Part shown: positions 35,796-43,308 of the stretch, in pieces
Layout: every line of letters starts with the position of its first letter
Numbering within the stretch: the first letter of the stretch is position 1
Origin: Nostoc sp. NMS7
GTDB lineage: Bacteria; Cyanobacteriota; Cyanobacteriia; Cyanobacteriales; Nostocaceae
DNA length: 64,000 bases
Reading direction: 5' to 3'
Assembly (NCBI RefSeq): GCF_017115085.1
Contig: NZ_JABXKJ010000213.1
Span: 1 to 64,000 of the forward strand
Notes under the pieces: model-generated
Database searches by the model: none
What the model was told of the DNA's origin: nothing
Seen by the model: the letters and a program-made list of their open reading frames with translations, nothing else
Position numbers and translations under genes: made by a program

Positions 35796-36527
35796 ATGGT
35801 AATGCTTGAACTCTTACTAAAAAACCAATTAAGCGCTCCTAAAAAACTAGAATTTAAAAATGAAATTTTGGCACGGGTTCAACGACGAAACCCAGAAGCT
35901 TTAAATACCGAAATAAATTTTTATAAAACTGAGTTACTTCCCTATTTTATCAAGTTGACCCAACAGAATCATGTTTTCAGTGTTACAGAGCAATTACGAC
36001 TTTTAGTAGGTGTTTGGACACCAATCTGGTCTAGCATATCGTTTCATGAAAGTTTACCGAAAAGAATACAAGATCAGTGCTTCCAAATTTTCCAACAAGA
36101 TGGTTACTGTGCCAGTGTAGCTCGTTATATACTAGGAAAAGAGTCAGCTTTATCCGATAATTTTCAACAATCAAAATTACCAGCTTATGATTTCATGGTA
36201 ATCCAGAAATATGAAGTTAAAAATGGGAAATGGTATCTTCAAAATATTGATAGATTTCAGGCTTTTAAAAATAGAGAAATTCCTTTAACTTTAGAATCAG
36301 TTTACAACTGGTTTACTAATGTAGTTAACACGAAAGTCAAACCGAATGCGTCAAAAGCTCTGAACTTAGAAAATCTAGAGATCAATCATGTTAATGAATT
36401 TCAAAAAACATACTTAGCAACTTCTCAAGTATTTGAGCATTTATATATAGATAATGACTGGCGACTTGTGAAAACTCAAACAGATGCCTCACATCTACCT
36501 AGTTACACAATTGCTGTGAGGAGGTAA
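35796..36527 (+). CDS. Protein with weak PAP/fibrillin resemblance
   Basis: 243 residues. LRLLVGVWTPIWSSISF (about 67-83), YCASVARYIL and KYEVKNGKWYLQNIDRF have the lipocalin-like order of the plastid-lipid-associated/fibrillin family, which binds lipids near thylakoids. The match is by pattern only and the C-terminal third is unlike any family I know. The ATG at 35796 has AAGACAAG as a weak ribosome-binding site. It lies between a hairpin and a methyltransferase gene, with 85 bp before the latter. Confidence 0.45.
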   Translation: MVMLELLLKNQLSAPKKLEFKNEILARVQRRNPEALNTEINFYKTELLPYFIKLTQQNHVFSVTEQLRLLVGVWTPIWSSISFHESLPKRIQDQCFQIFQQDGYCASVARYILGKESALSDNFQQSKLPAYDFMVIQKYEVKNGKWYLQNIDRFQAFKNREIPLTLESVYNWFTNVVNTKVKPNASKALNLENLEINHVNEFQKTYLATSQVFEHLYIDNDWRLVKTQTDASHLPSYTIAVRR

Positions 36528-36612
36528 TAATTGTAAGATGTCTAGTACAGCATTGCATTGGGCGAAAATATGATAAATGTCGCTGAAATCTGAATTTATC
36601 TAAGTTAGACCG

Positions 36613-37389
36613 ATGATTTTAAGCAATATGAATAAGTGGTACAAAGAAGACCTTGCGTTTATTCATGATGACGGTTTCCGTGACTTCGCTCTCAAATCTG
36701 CTCCCGGTATCTTAGAAATATTGGCTGAAAACAAAATACATGATGGACTAGTGGTTGACTTGGGTTGCGGTAGCGGATTATGGGCACAAGAACTTACCAA
36801 AGCTGATTATCATGTTCTCGGAGTCGATATCTCTGAAGATATGCTCAATATTGCCCGAACAAGAGTGCCAACTGCTGAGTTTCGGATCGATTCACTATTT
36901 AAGACAGATATTCCGCCATGCAATGCCGTCACATCAATTAGTGAGTGCCTTAACTACCTGTTTGATCCAGACAGCGATCGCCAAACGCTTGTTCAACTTT
37001 TCCACCGCGTATATAATGCCTTAACTCCTGGGGGTGTATTCATTTTCGATATTTTGGAGAAAGGACAAGTTGCTCAGGGAACCACAATTAAAGGATTCAC
37101 TCAAGGAAAAGACTGGGTAGTATTAGTTGAAAAGGAGGAGGATCAAGAGCAAATAACTTTGACTCGCCGGATTACCAGCTTCCGCAAGGTTGGGGAACAC
37201 TACAGACGATCTGACGAAGTACACCATGTGCGGTTATACGAAGCGACAGCGATTGCAAATGAACTCTCTGGCGTGGGTTTCCAAGTTGAAACAACCCATA
37301 GTTATGGTCAATTTCTGCTGTCGAAGGGTCATGTAGCGTTCATTGCACGCAAACCAGTAGGCGTTGCTATTAAGCTAAAACACATCTAA
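36613..37389 (+). CDS. Class I SAM-dependent methyltransferase with MITE-derived C-terminus
   Basis: Motif I VVDLGCGSGLWAQEL (about 47-61), motif II VLGVDISEDMLNIAR, and LTPGGVFIFDILEK define a class I methyltransferase; the substrate is unknown. The natural protein probably ends soon after KGHVAFIARKP. The last codons (IKLKHI and the stop) lie inside a half MITE that starts at 37373, so the C-terminus has been replaced or extended by it. Start: the ATG at 36613 or the one six codons later (MNKWYKEDLAF), which fits better. The enzyme should still be functional because the SAM fold is complete. Confidence 0.83.
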   Translation: MILSNMNKWYKEDLAFIHDDGFRDFALKSAPGILEILAENKIHDGLVVDLGCGSGLWAQELTKADYHVLGVDISEDMLNIARTRVPTAEFRIDSLFKTDIPPCNAVTSISECLNYLFDPDSDRQTLVQLFHRVYNALTPGGVFIFDILEKGQVAQGTTIKGFTQGKDWVVLVEKEEDQEQITLTRRITSFRKVGEHYRRSDEVHHVRLYEATAIANELSGVGFQVETTHSYGQFLLSKGHVAFIARKPVGVAIKLKHI

Positions 37390-37440
37390 TTTGCATATTA
37401 AATTTTATCAAATTCTTGTGGGGTGGGCATCTTGCCCGCC
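37373..37440. mobile_element. Left half of the MITE found at 13994-14092
   Basis: TA at 37371-37372, then AGCTAAAACACATCTAATTTG and, after 27 bases, TTGTGGGGTGGGCATCTTGC match the left 60-65 bp of the element in the PfpI gene. The right terminal repeat is missing after GCCCGCC. Confidence 0.8.
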
Positions 37441-37572
37441 TTTAGAAACTTTTCCCCTTGAGTGTCCTTTTAGTATCGAACAGGTTATTGAACCCAAGTT
37501 TTTTGTCTAGTTAGAGCGTTTTTTAACTTTATTACTATATTTTATTCTTAAAACAGCGCAATGTTGGTTCGG

Positions 37573-37709
37573 AATATCGTGATGTTCTTTATGAATGTCG
37601 TGATGTTCTTTATGAATATCGTGATGTTCTTTATGAATATCGTGATGTTCTTTATGAATATCGTGATGTTCTTTATGAATGTCGTGATGTTCTTTATGAA
37701 TGTCGTGAT
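37573..37709 (+). repeat. 21-bp minisatellite upstream of ppsA
   Basis: Six complete copies of AATATCGTGATGTTCTTTATG and part of a seventh. The only variation is A/G at the fourth base (copies 2, 6 and 7 have AATGTC). The 98-codon open frame across it (MNIVMFF heptads) follows from the unit being a multiple of three and is unlikely to be a gene. Confidence 0.9.
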
Positions 37710-37779
37710 ATTGGTTACAACTGATCTGGATATTCTCCCAAGTCTGGCAATCGCTGTGCCAATCGCTCGGCGCCTAAAG

Positions 37780-37862
37780 AAACCTCACCCTGGTTATGCT
37801 ACGCAAAACCTGTCCCTCTCCTTAGTAAGGAGAGGGATGTCCGTCAGGACAGGGTGAGGTTT
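37780..37862. repeat. 83-bp palindromic repeat AAACCTCACCCTG...CAGGGTGAGGTTT
   Basis: 13-bp ends are perfectly inverted; CCCTCTCCTTAGTAAGGAGAGGG forms the central hairpin. An inverted copy ends the window (63937-64000). With the minisatellite it fills the 650-bp gap before ppsA. Confidence 0.85.
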
Positions 37863-38036
37863 TTGTTTACGCTTTCACCTGTCCCTCTCTTTAGTAAGGC
37901 TAGGGTGTAAATACAAGTCAGCTACGTTTAACTTACTCCCCAATACAGTTGATACAAACACTAAAATTAAACAAGGGAAAAATATACTAGCGATTACGCA
38001 CTCAGAGACTGAAGATCAACTCAAGAGGTAATACAG

Positions 38037-40517
38037 ATGACTACAGTATCTACAAGCACTTTATCTCAATTTTCTAAAGAGCGATCGCTCATTCTCTGGT
38101 TTGATGAAGTTGGTATTGCTGATATCCCTGTAGTTGGTGGTAAAAATGCCTCACTGGGGGAAATGATTCAACAGCTAACGCCCAAAGGCATTAACGTTCC
38201 CACCGGATTTGCTACCACTGCTTACGCTTATCGTCATTTCATCCAATCAGCAGGCTTAGAACCAAAGCTACGCCAACTCTTTGCTGACTTGGATGTTGAA
38301 GATGTCAAAAATTTACGAGAACGAGGTAAAAAAGCGCGATCGCTATTAATCCACACCCCATTTTCTGTAGAATTGCGGGAGGCGATCGCTACAGCATATC
38401 ATAGTCTTTCTGAACGATACAACGCAGAGACAGATGTTGCAGTTCGTTCTAGCGCCACTGCTGAAGACTTACCCGATGCTAGTTTTGCCGGACAGCAAGA
38501 AACTTACCTCAACGTTGTCGGTGTCGAAGGAGTTTTAGCAGCTTGTCATAAATGCTTTGCTTCCCTATTTACCGATCGCGCTATTTCTTATCGCCACACC
38601 AAGGAATTTGACCATTTTAGCATTGCTCTTGCCGTTGGGGTGCAAAAAATGGTGCGCTCTGACTTAGCAACCTCTGGGGTGATGTTCTCCATTGATACAG
38701 AAACCGGATTTAAGGATGCGGCACTGATTACAGCTGCTTACGGTTTAGGTGAAAATGTTGTCCAAGGGTCTGTAAATCCCGATGAATATTATGTTTTCAA
38801 ACCAACTTTAAAAGCTGGTTTCCGCCCAATCATCGATAAAAAATTGGGCAGTAAAGAACTGAAAATGATCTATGATGACGGCTCCAAATTTACAAAAAAT
38901 GTGGCTGTTCCGGCTAGCGAAAGAGCTAAATTCGCCCTGAGTGATCAAGAGATTTTACAACTAGCAAGTTGGGCGTGTTTAATTGAAGACCATTATTCGC
39001 AAGTCCACGGCATTTACACTCCAATGGATATCGAGTGGGCAAAAGATGGAATTACTAACCAACTTTTTATTGTGCAAGCGCGTCCCGAAACCGTCCAGTC
39101 GCAGAAGATGGGAAATGTGCTGCAGAGTTATCGGTTGGTATTGGAAACTGGGAACTGGGGACTAGGAACTGGCGAAAAATCTTCCCAATCCCCACTCCCC
39201 CTTATTACCGGACGTGCGATTGGAGAAGCAATTAGTCAAGGAAAAGTACGCCTAATTTTAGATGTTCAGAAACTCGGACAGTTCAAAGCCGGGGAAGTTT
39301 TGGTGACAGAGAGAACTGACCCCGATTGGGAACCAATTATGAAACGCGCCAGTGCAATTGTCACCAACTCTGGTGGTAGGACATGCCATGCAGCAATTAT
39401 TGCACGAGAATTGGGTGTACCTGCGATCGTGGGATGTGGCAATGCTACGGAAATATTGAAACCGGGTCAAGAGGTAACAATTTCTTGCGCTGAAGGGGAA
39501 GAGGGAAAAGTTTATGCAGGCTTATTACCTTTTGAAGTTCAAGAAGTTCCTTTAGAGAACTTACCGCGTACTCGCACTCAAATTTTAATGAATGTGGGTA
39601 ATCCTCAAGAAGCATTAAGTTTATCGGCAATTCCCAACGATGGCGTCGGTTTAGCGCGGACTGAATTTATTATCGCTAACCAAATCCAAATTCATCCAAT
39701 GGCGTTGATTCACTATGATTTGTTAAAAGATGAATTTGTGAAAGCTAAAATTGCTGATATAACTGCACTTTACGACGATAAACCCCAATATTTTGTAGAT
39801 AAATTAGCCCAAGGTATAGGTAGAATTGCGGCGGCATTTTATCCTAAACCAGTGATTGTCCGAACCTCAGATTTCAAAAGTAATGAATATGCTAATTTGT
39901 TAGGTGGGCGACAGTTTGAACCCCATGAAGAAAACCCAATGCTGGGTTGGCGAGGGGCGGCGCGTTATTATGATCAAGGTTACAGAGAAGCTTTTGCCCT
40001 AGAATGTCATGCTATCAAGCGGGTACGGGAAGAAATGGGTTTGACGAATGTGATCCCGATGATTCCCTTTTGTCGCACTCCCGATGAGGGGCGTTTGGTT
40101 TTGGCAGAGATGGCAAAAAATGGTTTAAAGCAAGGTGTTAACGACTTGCAGGTTTATGTGATGTGCGAGTTACCGAATAATGTAATTATGGCTGAGGAGT
40201 TTGCTGAGGTATTTGATGGTTTCTCGATTGGTTCTAATGATCTAACTCAGTTGACACTGGGGATAGATAGGGATTCGGCGTTAGTGGCGCGGTTGTTTGA
40301 TGAACGTAGTGAGGGTGTGAAGCGAATGGTAAAAATGGCCATAGAAGCGGCGAAAAAATGCGATCGCAAAATCGGCATTTGTGGACAAGCACCCAGCGAC
40401 TATCCAGAATTTGCTCAGTTTTTGGTTGAACAAGGAATTGACTCAATCAGTCTGAATCCAGATTCGGTTTTAAAAACGATGCTAGAAGTGGCAAAAGTCG
40501 AGGGTAGTAATTCGTAA
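38037..40517 (+). CDS. ppsA: Phosphoenolpyruvate synthase
   Basis: Converts pyruvate, ATP and water into phosphoenolpyruvate, AMP and phosphate for gluconeogenesis. N-terminal ATP-grasp domain with GGKNASLGEM (31-40) and VRSSATAEDLPDASFAGQQET. The swivelling domain has the phosphorylated His451 in GGRTCHAAIIARELGVPAIVG. The PEP/pyruvate barrel ends with Cys782 in GICGQAPSDYP. The protein is 826 residues, longer than the usual ~800. Part of the excess is near 39140-39200, where repeated GGAACTGGGGACT words encode LETGNWGLGTGEKSSQSPLP between domains. The stop codon lies in a heptanucleotide repeat shared with the gap before xisH. Confidence 0.94.
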   Translation: MTTVSTSTLSQFSKERSLILWFDEVGIADIPVVGGKNASLGEMIQQLTPKGINVPTGFATTAYAYRHFIQSAGLEPKLRQLFADLDVEDVKNLRERGKKARSLLIHTPFSVELREAIATAYHSLSERYNAETDVAVRSSATAEDLPDASFAGQQETYLNVVGVEGVLAACHKCFASLFTDRAISYRHTKEFDHFSIALAVGVQKMVRSDLATSGVMFSIDTETGFKDAALITAAYGLGENVVQGSVNPDEYYVFKPTLKAGFRPIIDKKLGSKELKMIYDDGSKFTKNVAVPASERAKFALSDQEILQLASWACLIEDHYSQVHGIYTPMDIEWAKDGITNQLFIVQARPETVQSQKMGNVLQSYRLVLETGNWGLGTGEKSSQSPLPLITGRAIGEAISQGKVRLILDVQKLGQFKAGEVLVTERTDPDWEPIMKRASAIVTNSGGRTCHAAIIARELGVPAIVGCGNATEILKPGQEVTISCAEGEEGKVYAGLLPFEVQEVPLENLPRTRTQILMNVGNPQEALSLSAIPNDGVGLARTEFIIANQIQIHPMALIHYDLLKDEFVKAKIADITALYDDKPQYFVDKLAQGIGRIAAAFYPKPVIVRTSDFKSNEYANLLGGRQFEPHEENPMLGWRGAARYYDQGYREAFALECHAIKRVREEMGLTNVIPMIPFCRTPDEGRLVLAEMAKNGLKQGVNDLQVYVMCELPNNVIMAEEFAEVFDGFSIGSNDLTQLTLGIDRDSALVARLFDERSEGVKRMVKMAIEAAKKCDRKIGICGQAPSDYPEFAQFLVEQGIDSISLNPDSVLKTMLEVAKVEGSNS

Positions 40518-40534
40518 TTCGTAATTCGTAATTC
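40507..40534 (+). repeat. Heptanucleotide tandem repeat GTAATTC x4
   Basis: Four exact copies of GTAATTC span the ppsA stop codon (40515-40517) and nearly all of the 26-bp gap to xisH. It is a typical short tandem repeat of heterocystous cyanobacteria. Confidence 0.9.
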
Positions 40535-40543
40535 TAGTAATTT

Positions 40544-40978
40544 ATGCCAGCTAAAGACCGTTACCACGAAAACGTCAAAAATGCCCTAATCAAAGATGGC
40601 TGGACGATTACCGACGATCCCTTTCATCTAAAGTGGGGAAAAAGGGATATGTATGTTGACTTGGGTGCAGAAAAATTGATTGCTGCTGAAAAGGAAGGAC
40701 AGCAGATAGCCGTTGAGATTAAAACGTTTCACAGCGTATCGGAAATGACCGCTCTCGAACACGCCTTGGGACAGTACCTTGCATATCGCTCTGTGATGAC
40801 TAGAACCAATCCTGATCGCGTCCTCTATCTCGCCGTTCAAGACGTAGTATACGCCGATATCTTTGATGAGCCAATTGCTAAACTTTTAGTAGAAGATTAC
40901 AAAGTTCATATTGTTCTATTTCAGCTAGAGCAGGAGGTTATTTTTAGATGGATACCTTGGAGCAATACAGGCAGTTGA
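40544..40978 (+). CDS. xisH: fdxN element excision controlling factor homolog XisH
   Basis: In Anabaena, XisH and XisI are needed for developmental excision of the fdxN element in heterocysts. The 144-residue protein has the endonuclease-like core AAEKEGQQIAVEIKTFHSVSEMTALEHALGQYLAYRSVM (about 47-85), with the E-x-K of a restriction-nuclease fold, and YLAVQDVVYADIF. It overlaps xisI by 31 bases, so the two are translationally coupled. No excisable element, fdxN gene or xisF recombinase is nearby. Such pairs are found in many copies in Nostoc genomes and their general role is unclear. Confidence 0.9.
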   Translation: MPAKDRYHENVKNALIKDGWTITDDPFHLKWGKRDMYVDLGAEKLIAAEKEGQQIAVEIKTFHSVSEMTALEHALGQYLAYRSVMTRTNPDRVLYLAVQDVVYADIFDEPIAKLLVEDYKVHIVLFQLEQEVIFRWIPWSNTGS

Positions 40979-41307
40979 TTCGGAATATTCTAATTGAACA
41001 TACAAAAATCCCCTTCAGCGCTGGTAATATTCAATTTGAAACAGTTTTTGATAGCGAACAAGACCGCTATCTCTTGATGATTTTGGGAAGAGAACCAGCC
41101 TATGATTTGTCTCCTACTGTGACTCGTCGCGTTCACGGCTGTATGATTCACATTGATATTATTGATGGCAAAATTTGGATTCAACGTGATGGTACTGAAG
41201 AGGGGGTAGCAACGGAATTAGTTAGGGCTGGTGTGCTGAAGGATCGGATTGTATTGGGATTTCGGTCTGAGGAACTGAGAGAAAATTCCGAATTTGCTGT
41301 TGCATAG
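40948..41307 (+). CDS. xisI: fdxN element excision controlling factor homolog XisI
   Basis: 119 residues, the usual XisI length. MDTLEQYRQLIRNIL at the start, YLLMILGREPAYDLSPTVTRRVHGCMIHIDIIDGKIWIQRDGTEEG in the middle and LVRAGVLKDRIVLGFR at the end are the family signature. The start codon lies inside the 3' end of xisH with AGCAGGAGG upstream. It presumably forms a complex with XisH. Both genes look intact. Confidence 0.92.
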   Translation: MDTLEQYRQLIRNILIEHTKIPFSAGNIQFETVFDSEQDRYLLMILGREPAYDLSPTVTRRVHGCMIHIDIIDGKIWIQRDGTEEGVATELVRAGVLKDRIVLGFRSEELRENSEFAVA

Positions 41308-41357
41308 TAGTGAGTGGGGAGTAGGGAAAAAAACTATTAATTATTAACCTATGACAA

Positions 41358-42845
41358 ATGACTAAAAAGTGGTTCCGAATTGGCATAGCGACTGTATTTC
41401 TTCTCTCACTTGCCTTACGGTTTTGGGGATTGGAGCGATTCAACACTCTGGTATTTGATGAAGTTTACTTTGCTAAATTCGGTAATAATTATCTCACGCA
41501 TACGCCATTTTTTAATGCTCATCCGCCGCTAAGTCAATATATTATTGGTATCGGCATTTGGATTGGTAGTCACATTCCTTTTTGGCACGATAGGGTAAAT
41601 GGGTTGACAGGTTCATTGCGATCGCCTTGGACTTATCGGTGGTTAAATGCTCTCACCGGCTCATTTATCCCTTTAGTTGTGGCTGCGATCGCTTATCAAT
41701 TGAGTTATCGCCGTAGCTTTGCAATACTTGCAGGTTTGTTCACAGCTTGTGATGGCATTTTTCTAGTTGAATCTCGCTATGCTTTAAGTAATATTTATAT
41801 CGTCATTTTTGGTTTGTTAGGACACTGGTTTTTATTATTAGCATTAGATAACCAAAATCGGCGGCGTTCTTTTTGGTTAGTTTTTGCTGGCATTACTTTT
41901 GGTGCGTCAGTCGGTACTAAGTGGAATGGTTTATGGTTCCTGTCAGGTGCTTATCTCGTTTGGATAGCAGCTTGGGTAATTCATTTGATACATTCTTTTC
42001 CTAACCCGAAACTCTTTTTTACATCCCCCTCATTGAAGGAGGCAGAAGTTACTACTTATTCTTCCTCATCTCAGACACCGCTACAAAACTTAACTCAGCT
42101 AAACATTTTCCAGATGTTATTTTATCTAGGAATTATCCCAGCTTTTATCTACAGTATCATCTGGATTCCTCACCTTCAACTAGATAAAACATATGGATTT
42201 ATTGAAGTACATCAGCAAATTTTGAAATTTCACTTGCAGCTAGGTGGCAATAGTCCTAACGTGCATCCTTATTGTGCTGCCTGGTATAAATGGCCTTTGA
42301 TGACTCGACCAATGGCATATTATTATCAAACGGCTGAAAGTATCACCGAACCGTTACCTGTGATGGGGCCGCCTTTGCCTGCTGGTGCTGGAAAAGTTAT
42401 TTATGATGTCCATGCAATGGGCAATCCATTTTTGTGGTGGTTTGGTATTGCGGCAATGTTGTTCTTAGTTGGCATGCTGGTGTCAAAAGTAGTGATTTTT
42501 TGGGTGAAGGAAAAGCGTTTTTCTGGAAGAGCAACTCTGAGTGTTGATACTTGGATTGCCTTGTATTTAGTTATCAATTATGTTGCTAACTTATTACCTT
42601 GGGTAGAGGTGACGAGGTGCGCTTTTATCTACCATTATATGTGTGCAGTAGTGTTTGTATTTTTAGCGATCGCTTGGTTTGTTGATCAGTGTCTTCGCAG
42701 TTATTATCAACAACTCCGGGCATTAGGTGTCACCATTACTTTTATCATTCTGGCTGCTTTTATTTTCTGGATGCCCATTTATTTGGGCTTACCCCTGTCC
42801 CCTAACGGTTATAAGCTGCGAATGTGGTTTAACTCTTGGATTTAG
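41358..42845 (+). CDS. Dolichyl-phosphate-mannose-protein mannosyltransferase (PMT family)
   Basis: Polytopic GT39-type membrane glycosyltransferase. The first helix is followed by the acidic motif VFDEVYFAKF (about 32-41), the typical catalytic DE of the GT-C fold, then HPPLSQYIIG and ESRYALSNIY. About ten further hydrophobic segments follow. A cytoplasmic or periplasmic loop near residue 215-245 is Ser/Thr-rich. Bacterial members transfer mannose from polyprenyl phosphate to exported proteins. 495 residues with the ATG at 41358. There is a short gap after xisI and no operon is evident. Confidence 0.88.
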   Translation: MTKKWFRIGIATVFLLSLALRFWGLERFNTLVFDEVYFAKFGNNYLTHTPFFNAHPPLSQYIIGIGIWIGSHIPFWHDRVNGLTGSLRSPWTYRWLNALTGSFIPLVVAAIAYQLSYRRSFAILAGLFTACDGIFLVESRYALSNIYIVIFGLLGHWFLLLALDNQNRRRSFWLVFAGITFGASVGTKWNGLWFLSGAYLVWIAAWVIHLIHSFPNPKLFFTSPSLKEAEVTTYSSSSQTPLQNLTQLNIFQMLFYLGIIPAFIYSIIWIPHLQLDKTYGFIEVHQQILKFHLQLGGNSPNVHPYCAAWYKWPLMTRPMAYYYQTAESITEPLPVMGPPLPAGAGKVIYDVHAMGNPFLWWFGIAAMLFLVGMLVSKVVIFWVKEKRFSGRATLSVDTWIALYLVINYVANLLPWVEVTRCAFIYHYMCAVVFVFLAIAWFVDQCLRSYYQQLRALGVTITFIILAAFIFWMPIYLGLPLSPNGYKLRMWFNSWI

Positions 42846-43308
42846 ATTAAATAAGGGGCATTGGGCACTTGTACTGAGCGTTCGCGTAGCATCTCGTAGA
42901 GAAGTCGTTGGCGTAGCCTCTCTTAAAGAAGTATTGGGCATTGGGCATCGGAACAATAATAACTCCTAACTCCTGTACAGACGCGATTAATCGCGTCTCT
43001 CCTAACTCCCAACCCCTAACTAATTTCTCAACTTAACATAGCTACATATATACAGATTTGTATAATTTCATCGATTTCACATTTCTTATTACTATGTAGC
43101 TTTATTTACTGTTAAAGTGTTAAAAGCGCAAGCAGATGAAAGTAAGGCTGCAAAACGCAACACTAGGGCATAGTGAATTAGATACTAAGTAAAAATAATG
43201 AATGAGAACTTATAAAATTTTTGACATTTATTATTCTCCGTTATTATAGATACCTAGTAGATACTTAGTTTTGATGCTCCTGAACAATAGAGGAGGATCG
43301 TTATAAAA
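42846..43308. other. Repeat-rich gap and promoter region of the phytochrome operon
   Basis: No gene is seen. 42876-42925 is an interspersed repeat (GCGTTCGCGTAGCATCTCGTAGAG). AGACGCGATTAATCGCGTCT at 42979-42998 is a perfect 20-bp palindrome. The last 250 bases are A/T-rich and end with GAGGAGG 12 nt before the phytochrome start. Confidence 0.55.

Noticed and set aside
37561-37857. 98-codon frame of MNIVMFF heptads
   Set aside because: It is a by-product of the 21-bp minisatellite and then runs through a dispersed palindrome, so its open reading has no independent support.
40544-41307. xisH-xisI taken as evidence of an fdxN element in this window
   Set aside because: No xisF recombinase, fdxN gene or matching direct repeats were found here, and XisHI homologs are common away from that element.
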